DNA of 64,000 bases, taken from Chloracidobacterium sp. N (GTDB lineage: Bacteria > Acidobacteriota > Blastocatellia > Chloracidobacteriales > Chloracidobacteriaceae). Location of the stretch: contig NZ_CP072642.1 of NCBI RefSeq assembly GCF_018304765.1, positions 2,137,819 to 2,201,818 of the forward strand, written 5' to 3'. Shown here one piece after another: positions 10,183 through 19,172 of this stretch. Each line of letters opens with the position of its first letter. Position 1 is the stretch's first letter. A model generated the notes under the pieces. The model was not told the DNA's origin. It ran no database searches and worked only from the letters and a program-made list of their open reading frames with translations. Made by a program: the position numbers and the translations under genes.

Positions 10183-11444
10183 ACCCGCTTGAACAGCAGG
10201 CCCCCGTTTGTGCCGCCGAAACCGGCCGCATTGGACAGCACGTAGTTGAGCGCCGCCGGCCGCGGCTCATTGGGTGCATAGTCGAGGTCACATTCCGGGT
10301 CCGGTGTCTCATAGTTGATGGTGGGTGGAATCACCTGGCGCGCGACGGCCAGGGCGCTGTAGCAGGCTTCAATGCCGCCGGCCGCCCCCAGCGTGTGACC
10401 GGTCATGGACTTCGTCGAACTGACGGCCAGCCGGTAGGCATGCGCACCGAAAGCCCGCTTGATGGCAAGCGTCTCGAATTTGTCGTTGTAGGGTGTCGAA
10501 GTCCCGTGGGCGTTGATGTAGTCCACCTGCTCCGGGGCGACGCCGGCATCGTGCAGGGTGGCCACCATCATCCGGTACATGCCTTCGCCTTCCGGGGCCG
10601 GGGCCGTGATGTGGTGGGCGTCCCCGCTCATGCCGTACCCTACCAGTTCGGCATACATGGACGCCCCCCGGGCCACGGCATGGTCATAGGCTTCGAGGAC
10701 GAGAATGCCCGCCCCCTCCCCCAGCAGAAACCCATCCCGCCGGGCATCGAACGGACGTGAGGCGCGCTGGGGATCGTCATTGCGCGTGGACATCGCCTTC
10801 GCTGCCGAAAAGCCACTCACCCCCATGGGCGTGATGGCCCCTTCCGTGCCGCCGCAGACCATCACTTCGGCTTCCCCACGTTGGATCAGACGGAAAGACT
10901 CGCCAATGGCGTGAACGCTGGCCGCGCAGGCCGTGGCCGTGGCTCCCAGCGGCCCCTGTAAACCATGCCGGATGGAAATATGTCCGGCAGCCATATTGAC
11001 GAGAAAGGCAATCATGAAGTACGGCGAAATGTGGCGCGGACCCTCGTCGAGCAGGCGGGCATGCTCGCGTTCGATGACGTTGAAGCCGCCAATCCCGCTG
11101 CTGACATAGACGCCACACCGCTGCCGGTCAAGGCGTGTCAGGTCGAGCCGGCTGTCGGCCAGCGCCTCATCGGCCGCCGCCACAGCGTACTGGATGTAAG
11201 GCGCCGTGCGCTTGACCTCACGGGCGTCAAAGAACTGCCGTGGGTCGAAGTTCTTGACCTCTGCGGCAAAGCGAACGTCATAACCACTGGCATCAAAGCG
11301 CGTAATGGGACCGGCGCCGGAGCGCCCGGACAGAAGCGCCTGCCAGTTTTCCTCGCGGGTGTTGCCGATGGGCGTGACCAGCCCGATGCCGGTCACCACC
11401 ACACGTCGTTTCTGGGGGGAAGTCGCCATGGTTTCGGAAGGCAT
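10179..11444 (-). CDS. fabF: 3-oxoacyl-ACP synthase II (FabF)
   Basis: The condensing enzyme that elongates acyl-ACP with malonyl-ACP in type II fatty-acid synthesis. It is 421 aa, with the thiolase fold opening RRVVVTGIGLVTPIGNT. The catalytic triad is visible: Cys173 (GATATACAASVH), His313 (YINAHGTSTPYND) and His350 (STKSMTGHTLGAAGG). The ATG at 11444 gives MPSETMA; a second ATG at 11429 is possible, and neither has a strong ribosome-binding site. It lies 51 bp after the double glutaredoxin-like gene and is translationally coupled to the DUF1361 gene. No acpP or fabD is adjacent. Confidence 0.95.
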   Translation of the reverse strand: MPSETMATSPQKRRVVVTGIGLVTPIGNTREENWQALLSGRSGAGPITRFDASGYDVRFAAEVKNFDPRQFFDAREVKRTAPYIQYAVAAADEALADSRLDLTRLDRQRCGVYVSSGIGGFNVIEREHARLLDEGPRHISPYFMIAFLVNMAAGHISIRHGLQGPLGATATACAASVHAIGESFRLIQRGEAEVMVCGGTEGAITPMGVSGFSAAKAMSTRNDDPQRASRPFDARRDGFLLGEGAGILVLEAYDHAVARGASMYAELVGYGMSGDAHHITAPAPEGEGMYRMMVATLHDAGVAPEQVDYINAHGTSTPYNDKFETLAIKRAFGAHAYRLAVSSTKSMTGHTLGAAGGIEACYSALAVARQVIPPTINYETPDPECDLDYAPNEPRPAALNYVLSNAAGFGGTNGGLLFKRV

Positions 11445-11495
11445 GTGCTATCAGGGAATCTTGCCCCCACAGCCAATGGGGGCAGGTCAAGGGCT

Positions 11496-12011
11496 TCAGA
11501 CGCCAAGCAGACGCCCCAGCGTCTGTGGCGGGGGATTGAACAGCAGCGCCGCCGTCCCCACCTTGACGGTCGGCACCACGCGCCGGCCGCCGCTCCACCG
11601 GATGATCTGCTCCGGTGCGCCGGCCGTCTGTTCAATGTCCGTTTTCGTGTAGGGCGCACCGGCCGCCGTCAGATAGCTCTCCAAGTGGCGGCAGTCGGGA
11701 CACCATCCGGCGCTGTACACGCTGACCGGCTCGCCGGTCAGCGGCACGCCCACGCCCGGCGCGTAGGCCGGCGCCAGCGTGTTGGGGTTGGCGTTGAAAA
11801 ACAAAGCGCGGATTTTTTCACCAATCCGCACAATGGGAAAACCGGCTTCGGCCACGTCCTGCCAGGCGGCCACGGTCTGGCGCGCCGCTTCGTCCTGTGT
11901 GATGTCCAGAACTTTGAAATTCACATCGAGACCCAGAAAAAAAGCCTGAAGCTGCCCCACTTCTGCTGCGTGGGTGCCGTCGTCGTAGATGTAAACCGTT
12001 TCATCGAGCAT
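11496..12011 (-). CDS. Tandem glutaredoxin/thioredoxin-fold protein with a single CPDC site
   Basis: A 171-aa cytosolic redox-like protein. The N-terminal half (1-90, MLDETVYIYDDGTHAAEVGQ) resembles a thioredoxin-fold domain but has no Cys. The C-terminal half (about 95-171) is glutaredoxin-like, with the redox motif CPDC (VYSAGWCPDCRHLESYL) and the cis-Pro segment RRVVPTVKVG, then a GRLLGV end. The protein is therefore probably a glutaredoxin with an inactive duplicated N-terminal domain. It is the first gene of the minus-strand set leading into fabF and diverges from the MerR regulator (147-bp gap). The substrate is unknown. Confidence 0.75.
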   Translation of the reverse strand: MLDETVYIYDDGTHAAEVGQLQAFFLGLDVNFKVLDITQDEAARQTVAAWQDVAEAGFPIVRIGEKIRALFFNANPNTLAPAYAPGVGVPLTGEPVSVYSAGWCPDCRHLESYLTAAGAPYTKTDIEQTAGAPEQIIRWSGGRRVVPTVKVGTAALLFNPPPQTLGRLLGV

Positions 12012-12158
12012 GGGTTCCTGCCTTTTTGCTTCCGGCGCGGCCGCCGGCCGTCAGGTATGGCAATCGAAATCGTTGACGCCCAAAGGGATCGAGCTTAACA
12101 TCCGGTTACTGCCGGACGATACTTTCATTTTCTTCGTTCTCACGTCGAGAGGTCAGGT

Positions 12159-12650
12159 ATGGCGTATTCCTCCGAAGGTCGAAGAACCGTGCATACCATC
12201 GAGACGCCGCGCGGGAAAGTTTCCATTCCCGACAAGTTGTACTTCAAAATCGGTGAAGTGTGCGAGATCGTCGGCGTTGAACCCCATGTCCTGCGCTACT
12301 GGGAACAGGAATTTCCACAACTCGCTCCTCAGAAGAGTACCGCCGGGCAGCGCCTCTATCGGCGCAAGGATGTCGAAACCGCCCTGCGGATCAAAATCCT
12401 CCGTGAGGACGAAGGCTTTACCATTGCCGGAGCCAAAAAGCGGCTTTCAGCCGAACGGGCCGCAGCCGGTCGGCTGAAAGTCGTTCCTATCGAACGCCCT
12501 GCCGATACGACGGCTGAAGCCGCCCCGGTCGCAGACACCGCGCCAGCCCCCAAAGAAACACCTTCGGCCAGTGAGATGCTGGCGACCCTCCGGCAGATTC
12601 GGACGGGGCTGGAGGACATCCTTGCACTGCTCCGCAACACCCCACGCTAG
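12159..12650 (+). CDS. MerR family transcriptional regulator
   Basis: A 163-aa DNA-binding regulator. The winged HTH spans about residues 25-95: LYFKIGEVCEIVGVEPHVLR, YWEQEFPQL and the wing with RLYRRKDVETALRIKILR. This is followed by EGFTIAGAKKRL, typical of the short MerR subfamily. The C-terminal part is Ala/Pro-rich with a terminal helical segment (SEMLATLRQIRTGLEDILAL). No Cys-based metal-binding loop is present, so it is not a MerR/CueR-type metal sensor. It is a single gene, divergent from the glutaredoxin-like gene, and a role in controlling that promoter is plausible but unproven. Confidence 0.85.
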   Translation: MAYSSEGRRTVHTIETPRGKVSIPDKLYFKIGEVCEIVGVEPHVLRYWEQEFPQLAPQKSTAGQRLYRRKDVETALRIKILREDEGFTIAGAKKRLSAERAAAGRLKVVPIERPADTTAEAAPVADTAPAPKETPSASEMLATLRQIRTGLEDILALLRNTPR

Positions 12651-12674
12651 AGCTCCCTCTCTCCCCGGAAAGAT

Positions 12675-14555
12675 TTACTCACCAGCGGTTGCCGTTGGTC
12701 GGAAGGCATAGTTTACCCGTTCCATCCGCACGCGCCCGGTTGCCGCCGACTCCATCGTGACGACATCGAATGCCTCCACGGCGGTCAACAGCGACGGGAT
12801 GTTCTGTCCCATGAAGGACACCGATGCATCGTCCGCTTCACCTTCCAGCGGCTCCAGCCCCGATGCGCCGGGAGCATCAATCAAACGCAAAGCCCGTTGG
12901 TAATCCGGCGCCAGCGCCCGCAGGCGGACCGTCGCCTGCCGGTACGTTCCGGTCAGGTTACTGGCCGGACGGACGGCCGCCCTGGCGGCCGTACCGTCCA
13001 GCCGCGATTTGAGCCGCCTGGCATAGTCCGCCGAGCTGGCCATCACCACCAGGTCGCCGCTGACGAAATAGGCCCCACAGCGTTCGAGCGGCACGGCCGC
13101 ACGCGGCACGACGACACCCGTGGACGTGACCTCCCAGGTCACTGGCGGCGTGGTGCCGGCGACGAAGTACCGCCGCGCGATGGCCCGTGCCAGCGCCGCC
13201 TCGTACGCCTTCGTATCGAACGGCCGCCCGCAGTGCAGTGCCAGCGCGCGCTCGAACGTCACAAACGGCGCACTGCCCTCCGTTGTGGTTTCCCCAAGCC
13301 TGGCCAGGCAGTCCGGCTGGGCCGACCGGAACAGGCTGGCGAGTTCGGACTCCAGCGGATCGACTGGGCGGGCGCTGGCCGCCTGGCCCGCCGGCGAACG
13401 TGAAGACACCGCATCCGGGTCATCCACATCCCGGTCAAAGCGTTCATCCAGACGCTGGTAACGCCCACGGCGGGCCGTACCGGAGGCGGTGTCTTCAATG
13501 ACCCGAATCCGTGGCGGTTCAGAAGCGGCCACCGGGCGCAGCGGTGGAAGCAGAAGATCAACCGCCACCCGGGCTGGCAGGTCTGCGGCGTCGGCCGGGA
13601 GGGTTTCAACGGCGGCAAAGGGGGCCGCGTTCAGCAGGCGCGCCACCGCCGGCTGCTGCTGGGGCGTAAAGGCCGCCGGAACCGCACGCCCGGAAGTCAA
13701 TGACCAGCGGCGCTCCACAAGCCCCTCGGAAGTCAATTCAAGGTCAGCCAGCGTGGCTTCAACCTCATCCAGCCTTGGAGCCTTCGCCCCATGTACCCAG
13801 TAGTAGCCAAAGTAGGGCTGCTGGCGCAGACGTGGCAGGTCGGTCCACAGCGTCACCTCGTGGGGTGTAAACCCCTGCGCCGCCGCCAGTGTCGGGCCCA
13901 TGGACGCTAACACGTGGTCATCGCCTTTGCCGTCCAGATTGTCCAGGGTTCGCTGCATGAGGGCTTCACTGGTGGTCACCACCAGCTTGCCGGGCGGCGT
14001 GGCCACGCATAGCCCCTGGCGCAGCCGGCCGCCATCCGTCACCAGTTCACGCACCAGGTAGGGCTGTCCAGCCGCCGTCGTACGTGCTTCAAAGGTGGCC
14101 CTGCGGGCCAGGAGGGGCGTTGCGGCCGCCTGCTGGGCGGACAACTCGGTGACGAACACGAGTTCGAGCTTGCCCATGTCGTACATGGCAATCGCCGTGG
14201 CTTTGCCGGCCATTTGCATCACGGTGTCTTCCGTGAGGGTGACACCCACGCCCTCTTCAAACTCCCGGATGCGCTCATTGAGTTTGGCCCAGAGGCGCGA
14301 CCGGCGAAAGGCGCGGAAGCTGTCGCTGGCGTAGTAGCGGTCATGTACGGATGATGCACGCCACTGCGCCAGCAGGTTACTGAGGTCACGCGCCTGAATG
14401 TAAGCCAGTGCGCCTTTCGGCAGAAGACGCGCCAGGGCCAGACCGTCCTGCCCGGACACCAGATGCCCCGTCACGCCCAGCAGCGCCCCCGTGACGACCA
14501 GCAGGAGAACAATTCCGCCCCAGGCCCGGCGGCTCAACCGGAATAAGCGATGCAT
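12675..14555 (-). CDS. Large membrane-anchored protein of unknown function (DUF3352-like)
   Basis: A 626-aa protein starting at the ATG at 14555, preceded by GAGGGGAG. A GTG at 14585 would overlap the upstream phosphatase stop and add ten residues. The N-terminus has a single hydrophobic segment (WGGIVLLLVVTGALLGVTG), so the bulk is expected in the periplasm. The start of the mature part (LARLLPKGALAYIQARDLSNLLAQW) resembles the DUF3352-type proteins of Acidobacteria-like genomes. I see no catalytic motif. It is the last gene of the partner-switching operon and is translationally close to the GAF-PP2C phosphatase, so it may be an effector or a neighbour only. Confidence 0.7.
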   Translation of the reverse strand: MHRLFRLSRRAWGGIVLLLVVTGALLGVTGHLVSGQDGLALARLLPKGALAYIQARDLSNLLAQWRASSVHDRYYASDSFRAFRRSRLWAKLNERIREFEEGVGVTLTEDTVMQMAGKATAIAMYDMGKLELVFVTELSAQQAAATPLLARRATFEARTTAAGQPYLVRELVTDGGRLRQGLCVATPPGKLVVTTSEALMQRTLDNLDGKGDDHVLASMGPTLAAAQGFTPHEVTLWTDLPRLRQQPYFGYYWVHGAKAPRLDEVEATLADLELTSEGLVERRWSLTSGRAVPAAFTPQQQPAVARLLNAAPFAAVETLPADAADLPARVAVDLLLPPLRPVAASEPPRIRVIEDTASGTARRGRYQRLDERFDRDVDDPDAVSSRSPAGQAASARPVDPLESELASLFRSAQPDCLARLGETTTEGSAPFVTFERALALHCGRPFDTKAYEAALARAIARRYFVAGTTPPVTWEVTSTGVVVPRAAVPLERCGAYFVSGDLVVMASSADYARRLKSRLDGTAARAAVRPASNLTGTYRQATVRLRALAPDYQRALRLIDAPGASGLEPLEGEADDASVSFMGQNIPSLLTAVEAFDVVTMESAATGRVRMERVNYAFRPTATAGE

Positions 14556-14581
14556 AGACAGGCTCCCCTCCGGGCCCGGTC

Positions 14582-16384
14582 TCACTTCACCCGCGCCAGG
14601 ACGTAGGTCAGGTCATCGTGCTGCGGGGCCGCCCCCACGAAGTCCCGAATGGCGGCTGACAGCCGGGCCGAAATCTCGGCAAGGGCCAGGTGCGCGGTTT
14701 CGGCGAGCAACGCCCGGACCCGCTCCTCACCAAATTCCTCGCCCTGCTCATTGGTGGATTCGGTCACACCATCCGTGTAGAGAAACAACAGGTCTCCCGG
14801 CTCAAGCTGGGTTTCCTGTACTTCGTAGGTCCCCCAGTCAAACATCCCCAGGCAGAAACCACCGCTGCCAAACCCCCGCCACTCGCCCGTTCGCGGGCGA
14901 TACAGAAACGGATCGTTATGTCCGGCATTGATCGAGCGGAAAAGCCGGGTTTCGAGGTCCAGGACACCGTAAAAGAAGGTGATGTAGTTGTACGACGGCG
15001 ACGCCTTGTAAATGACCTTGTTCAGGCGCGTCACCGTTTCCGCCAGATCATGGCTTTCCACCAGCGCGCGGAAACTGGCCTGCAAGGTGGAGACCAGCAG
15101 GGCGGCCGGCGTTCCCTTGCCCGACACATCGGCAATGACGAGGCCCAGTTTGGGTTCGTCAAAACAGATGTAGTCGTAGTAGTCGCCACCAACCTGGCGG
15201 CAGGAAATGTTCACCCCGATGGTTTCGACCGTATCGAGCACCGGCGATGAGTCCGGCAGGATACGCTGCTGGATGGCCGCCGCCACTTCCAGTTCCTTCT
15301 CGATGCGCTCTTTTTCGATGGCTTCCTGGTGCAGCCGCGCATTTTCGATGGCAATGGCTGCCTGGGCGGCCAACGCCAGCAAAAACTGTTCATCTTCCTC
15401 AGTAAAGGGGGCATAACCTTCGCGGGTCTGTTTGTCACAGACCAGGAGCGCCCCCACCACCTGTCCGCTGACGATGAGCGGCAGGATGGCATAGTTTCGC
15501 GCGCCGCCCTGTTCCCGCTCGTTGAGCCGGCAGCCCCGCTGTTCCGCGATGGCGATTTCGTGAATGGCCCGCGGCCGCACCTGGTCAAGTGGAAACAGCG
15601 CCTTGGGCGGATAGTCGGCGTCCATCCCAAACGAGGCCGCCACGCGCAACCCTTCCTTCTCCAGGGAAAACAGCACGCCCGCGCTGGCATCGAGCAGCAT
15701 CACCGCCCGCTGGATGATTTCATTGGCCATCGGGTCCAGCTCATGGAGCGCCCCAATGGCCAGCCCCACGTCATAGAGGGACTGCATTTCCAGCACTTTG
15801 CGCTTGAGCCGGAAGTTGGCCTCCCGAATCTCGCCGATGATCTGGAAGTTGTAGAGGGCCAGGGAGGCGTGCTGGGCCATCGTCGCCAGCAACTGCAAGT
15901 CATCCGACGTGTAATCGCCCCGCCCAAACTTGTTGCTCAGGCTGAGCACCCCGACCAGCCGGCCCCCAACGGCCAACGGCACCCAGAGCCGTGCCTGCAA
16001 GGCGGCAAAGGTGTCCTGCTCTTTCAGCACCAAATCCGTCAGTACATGGTCTTTGGAAAGCAGGTCGAGCGGCTTCATGGACAGGCGCAGCCGTTCCACC
16101 ACGCCTGATGGAAGGGGAATGGATGGCGGTGACTCGATGCCACGTACCACCAGAGGACGCAGCTCTTCCGAAGCCGTGTCGTAGAGCAGAATCGCCCCTT
16201 TCGAGGCCGCCAGGGTGCCCAGAATCAGATGGAGCAGCTCCCGGGCCGTCGTCTCGAAGCTCCCCCCGGCCGTGGTGGCTTCGCCAATATCGGCCAGGGC
16301 GGACAGGCTGTAGAGCAGGCGTTCGATGCGGTCTTCACTGATGGCAACCGACGGGTTGGGCGTGGCCGTGGAGGGTAACGACAT
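14582..16384 (-). CDS. GAF-GAF-PP2C phosphatase (RsbU/SpoIIE type)
   Basis: A 600-aa cytosolic serine phosphatase, expected to dephosphorylate a STAS anti-anti-sigma factor. Two GAF sensory domains lie at about 35-185 and 200-350 (ARLWVPLAVGGRLVGVLSLS; YAILPLIVSGQVVGALLVCD). A linker coiled coil (EKERIEKELEVAAAIQQRIL) leads into the SpoIIE/PP2C domain at about 375-598. The metal-binding acidic motifs are intact: VGGDYYDY, VIADVSGKG, LYTDGVTES and the terminal QHDDLTYVLARVK. It sits directly after the STAS gene (59-bp gap) and the HATPase gene, forming a partner-switching module. The GAF ligand is unknown. Confidence 0.92.
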   Translation of the reverse strand: MSLPSTATPNPSVAISEDRIERLLYSLSALADIGEATTAGGSFETTARELLHLILGTLAASKGAILLYDTASEELRPLVVRGIESPPSIPLPSGVVERLRLSMKPLDLLSKDHVLTDLVLKEQDTFAALQARLWVPLAVGGRLVGVLSLSNKFGRGDYTSDDLQLLATMAQHASLALYNFQIIGEIREANFRLKRKVLEMQSLYDVGLAIGALHELDPMANEIIQRAVMLLDASAGVLFSLEKEGLRVAASFGMDADYPPKALFPLDQVRPRAIHEIAIAEQRGCRLNEREQGGARNYAILPLIVSGQVVGALLVCDKQTREGYAPFTEEDEQFLLALAAQAAIAIENARLHQEAIEKERIEKELEVAAAIQQRILPDSSPVLDTVETIGVNISCRQVGGDYYDYICFDEPKLGLVIADVSGKGTPAALLVSTLQASFRALVESHDLAETVTRLNKVIYKASPSYNYITFFYGVLDLETRLFRSINAGHNDPFLYRPRTGEWRGFGSGGFCLGMFDWGTYEVQETQLEPGDLLFLYTDGVTESTNEQGEEFGEERVRALLAETAHLALAEISARLSAAIRDFVGAAPQHDDLTYVLARVK

Positions 16385-16443
16385 CGTGGCGTTCCTGGTG
16401 CGTGACAGTTGTGGTCAGAAAGGATGGCCCGGCCGCCACCCGG

Positions 16444-16785
16444 CTAACCGGCCAGGGCTTCGGCTTCGGTTTCATAGACTTGGGCGTACTGGGTCAGGCC
16501 CATGATTTTGAACGTCTTGGCAATGATGGGCAACAGGCAGCAGAAGGCGATGGAACCCTGAAGTTCCTGGGCTTTTTCGATCATTTCAATCAGGATCGAA
16601 ATCCCGATGCTGTTGACCAGTTGGGTCTTTTCAAGATTGAGCACGAAGTGGCGGTAGCCTTCGGCCGTCCAGCGGTTGAATTCATCCAGAATGCGCTCAC
16701 CGGCAAGGTTGTTGATGTAGCCTTCGACGGTAATGACGATGAATTTTCCAGCCTGGCGACTCGTAACTTTGAAAACTTCGCTCAT
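16444..16785 (-). CDS. STAS domain anti-anti-sigma factor
   Basis: A 113-aa single-domain protein of the SpoIIAA/RsbV type. It follows the STAS fold with IVITVEGYINNLAGE, then the helix-cap region NLEKTQLVNSIGISILIEMI. Ser59 in the VNSIG motif is the expected phosphorylation site, switched by the neighbouring kinase-type anti-sigma factor and by the GAF-PP2C phosphatase. The motif is NS rather than the common DSSG, but the position is right. It lies between the anti-sigma and phosphatase genes on one strand. Confidence 0.88.
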   Translation of the reverse strand: MSEVFKVTSRQAGKFIVITVEGYINNLAGERILDEFNRWTAEGYRHFVLNLEKTQLVNSIGISILIEMIEKAQELQGSIAFCCLLPIIAKTFKIMGLTQYAQVYETEAEALAG

Positions 16786-16863
16786 AAGGTTTGTGTCGAA
16801 TGTCAGGATGGGATGGGCAAGGCGTACTGCGCCAGGGCTGGCGAATTGCAGGGACGTTGCGGG

Positions 16864-17277
16864 TCAGGCGCACTTTGGAAGGCGTTTTTTCATCACCAGC
16901 CGCGTTCCTTGGGGACTCGTGAAATACTTCACGTCGTCCATCAGACTTTCCATCAGCATGCGTCCGTAGCCACGCCGTTGTAGTGGGCGCAGGTTGGGCC
17001 GCTCCGAAGGGTCAAAGCCCTGTCCGAAATCCTGTACCACCACTTCAAGCTCTTCGTCATGAACGGCAAACTCGATGCGCACTTTTGGGACGCTGCTGCC
17101 GCTGTGCTCAAACGCATTGAGAATGCCCTCGACCAGCGCCAGCTTGATTTCAGCCAGGCATTCCGGCCCAAGGTGCATTTCCCGCGCCAACTGCTCCGCC
17201 ACCCGGGTGGCCTCAAGCTCATTGTCATGCGCGATGGGGATTTCAAGCTCGATGCGCTTTGGGACGTTGGCACTCAT
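16864..17277 (-). CDS. HATPase anti-sigma regulatory factor (RsbW/SpoIIAB-like kinase)
   Basis: A 137-aa GHKL-fold protein that should bind a sigma factor or effector and phosphorylate the adjacent STAS protein. The N-box is LALVEGILNAFEHSG (Glu50, Asn54). The G1 box is QDFGQGFDP (Asp83), and the G2-type loop is RRGYGRMLMESLMDDV. The ATG at 17277, with GAGG 8 bp before it, is preferred over an in-frame GTG at 17289. It heads the operon HATPase-STAS-GAF/PP2C-anchored protein. No cognate sigma factor is encoded alongside, so the target is unlinked or not a sigma factor. Confidence 0.88.
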   Translation of the reverse strand: MSANVPKRIELEIPIAHDNELEATRVAEQLAREMHLGPECLAEIKLALVEGILNAFEHSGSSVPKVRIEFAVHDEELEVVVQDFGQGFDPSERPNLRPLQRRGYGRMLMESLMDDVKYFTSPQGTRLVMKKRLPKCA

Positions 17278-17400
17278 CGGGAGCCTCACCGGGGCGGCAA
17301 AGTGAAGGGGGAACAGCAGGATTCAGGACTTGACGACACCATCATGCACCATCCTCCGGTAGATGCGCAAAGCCACGTCAGGGTGTGACCAGCCAGCAGC

Positions 17401-18333
17401 TTATTTGACCGGCTCGAAGCCTTTGAACTCATACGTCACGCCAAAAGTCAGCCCCCGGCGAGGGCTGAACCTGGTCAATCCGGCCACCCCGGCCAGGTCC
17501 CACTGAAAACCGGCGGCCCGCCAGCGTGCCCCCAGACGCACCTGCGCCTGGCTTTCCAGCCCCGGCACCGGCGTCCGGGGGTTGTAGCGCCCGGCCACTT
17601 CCCCAAGCACATCCACCCGTTCCGTGACGCGGTAGATGGCCGCGGCACCGTAGGTCAATACGTCCTGCTGCGCGCCAGGTTCGACCGTGCTCGTCAGGAT
17701 GCCGACGCCAAGGTTGCCAAAGAGGTTGAGTCGCTCCCGGGCCACCTGCTTCCCGACGAGCACCATCCCAAACACATTTGTCGCATTGAGTCCGATGCCA
17801 CGCGCCTGGTCACTGTTCGGAAGCTGGACGCCAATCCGTACGCCAAGGCTCGGTGCGCGGCGGGTTTCCTTGCGCAGCTTGATTTTTGTCCACAGGGTGA
17901 AATCACTTGCCCCGGAAGTCGAGGTGGCACCGGGAGCGAGGGACAGCGGAATGGCGCCCGTCCCACGCTCACGAATGCTCAGATAGTCGCGCAGGCTTCC
18001 CTCGACGGAAAAACCGACATTGCTGTTCAGCCCGAAGTGCACGCCCAGCACCACCGGACGGAAGAGATCACCCCGCAGGCCCGACAGTCCAAACCGCTGG
18101 TTCTGGAAAAAATCAGCCCCAACCTGAAGGCGTATCCGCCCGGTCTCCACAATGTCCACGTCCTCGGTCAGGAGCGACCGCTGCTGCGCCGCCGCCGGCA
18201 TCCCCAGTGACAGCAGCGCCCACCCACCCACCAGCAGGACAGCCACCCACCGGCACCACCCGCAAGGTGCTGGCCGGGCCAAACACAGAGCATCAGGCAG
18301 GTCGTGGCTGGCAGGCATCTTCCCGGTTGACAT
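17401..18333 (-). CDS. Exported outer-membrane beta-barrel-like protein of unknown function
   Basis: About 310 aa from the ATG at 18333; the frame is open further upstream into the SPOR gene (18417), but that would overlap it by 56 bp. A second ATG at 18318 is possible. A hydrophobic signal segment (WVAVLLVGGWALLSLGMPAAAQ) ends at AAAQ. The mature part is made of alternating polar and hydrophobic stretches with Gly- and aromatic-rich turns (RLQVGADFFQNQRFGL, RVDVLGEVAGRYNP). It ends in FGVTYEFKGFEPVK, which suggests a small transporter-type barrel. No specific family is recognised. It lies 28 bp downstream of the SPOR-domain gene on the same strand. Confidence 0.65.
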   Translation of the reverse strand: MSTGKMPASHDLPDALCLARPAPCGWCRWVAVLLVGGWALLSLGMPAAAQQRSLLTEDVDIVETGRIRLQVGADFFQNQRFGLSGLRGDLFRPVVLGVHFGLNSNVGFSVEGSLRDYLSIRERGTGAIPLSLAPGATSTSGASDFTLWTKIKLRKETRRAPSLGVRIGVQLPNSDQARGIGLNATNVFGMVLVGKQVARERLNLFGNLGVGILTSTVEPGAQQDVLTYGAAAIYRVTERVDVLGEVAGRYNPRTPVPGLESQAQVRLGARWRAAGFQWDLAGVAGLTRFSPRRGLTFGVTYEFKGFEPVK

Positions 18334-18361
18334 CCCCCATAGCGCCGTCCGGCGACGGTCA

Positions 18362-18925
18362 TCAGTTTGGCACAACCCGCGCCGCGCGAAATCCGAAGTC
18401 GCGCCGCAGCTCTTCACTGACCTGGTTGGCCGTTGTCAAGTTATACAAGCCGACTTTGACCAGGTACAACTCATTTCCGGTCTCAGCGGCCGGGCGCGTT
18501 ACAAAGGCACTGGTAAATCCCTTGCGATTCAGCTCGGCCACCAGCCGGTTGGCCTCATCGGCCGTGGCCACGGCGGCCACCTGCACGGCGTAGCGCGCAT
18601 CGGACAAGTCAATGGCACGTTCCGGCGGGCGCTCCGGCGGGGTATCAGTGACGGGTGGCGGACGCCGTGTGGCCGGCGCAAAAGGGGACAGTTTGCCGAC
18701 ATTGACGCCCAGAGCAAAAAACACGGCACACGACAACACCCAGACCACATACCCGCCCACCAGCGCGCCCACCCGCCGGCGGGGCGTCGCCGGAAGCCAG
18801 TCCGGGGAGGGTTTCGGCGGCCGGGAGACAGATGGGGAAGCGGGCATGGCGGGAGCTGACGGCGACGTTGGCGCAGCCGCCCAACCGGACGGCCGGGACA
18901 CACCGGTTTCCGGGAAAACATTCAT
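18362..18925 (-). CDS. SPOR-domain protein with one transmembrane helix
   Basis: A 188-aa probable cell-envelope protein. The start at 18925 (MNVFPETG) is chosen; an in-frame start at 19000 adds 25 Arg-rich residues. A Pro-rich cytosolic part precedes one TM helix (VGALVGGYVVWVLSCAVFFA). A periplasmic Pro-rich linker leads to a C-terminal SPOR domain (about 115-188: YAVQVAAVATADEANRLVAE, FVTRPAAETG, YLVKVGLY). SPOR domains bind denuded septal peptidoglycan, so a role at division sites is likely. It is divergent from the gene at 19173. Confidence 0.8.
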   Translation of the reverse strand: MNVFPETGVSRPSGWAAAPTSPSAPAMPASPSVSRPPKPSPDWLPATPRRRVGALVGGYVVWVLSCAVFFALGVNVGKLSPFAPATRRPPPVTDTPPERPPERAIDLSDARYAVQVAAVATADEANRLVAELNRKGFTSAFVTRPAAETGNELYLVKVGLYNLTTANQVSEELRRDFGFRAARVVPN

Positions 18926-19172
18926 AGCCACCAACGATAGCAAATCACTGACGCCGCGTGATGTCCCAAAGCGGCGGCGCATTCGACGCCGGGGACTCAC
19001 CCACCGGGCGACGTTACGCCGCCGCCCAGACCTGGCAACGAAAAGTTTGAACTCGCGCCCGATTTCAGCGATAGTAGAACTACGCCGGCCTGCTTACCTG
19101 CAACCTGACATCATCGGCGACTGCTCGTGTCCCCGGAGCGTATATCCCTCGGTTCCTGCGAGGCACGATGCC

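Noticed and set aside
17401-18417. Longer start for the barrel-like gene at 18417
   Set aside because: It would overlap the SPOR gene by 56 bp and add an N-terminus that hides the signal peptide.
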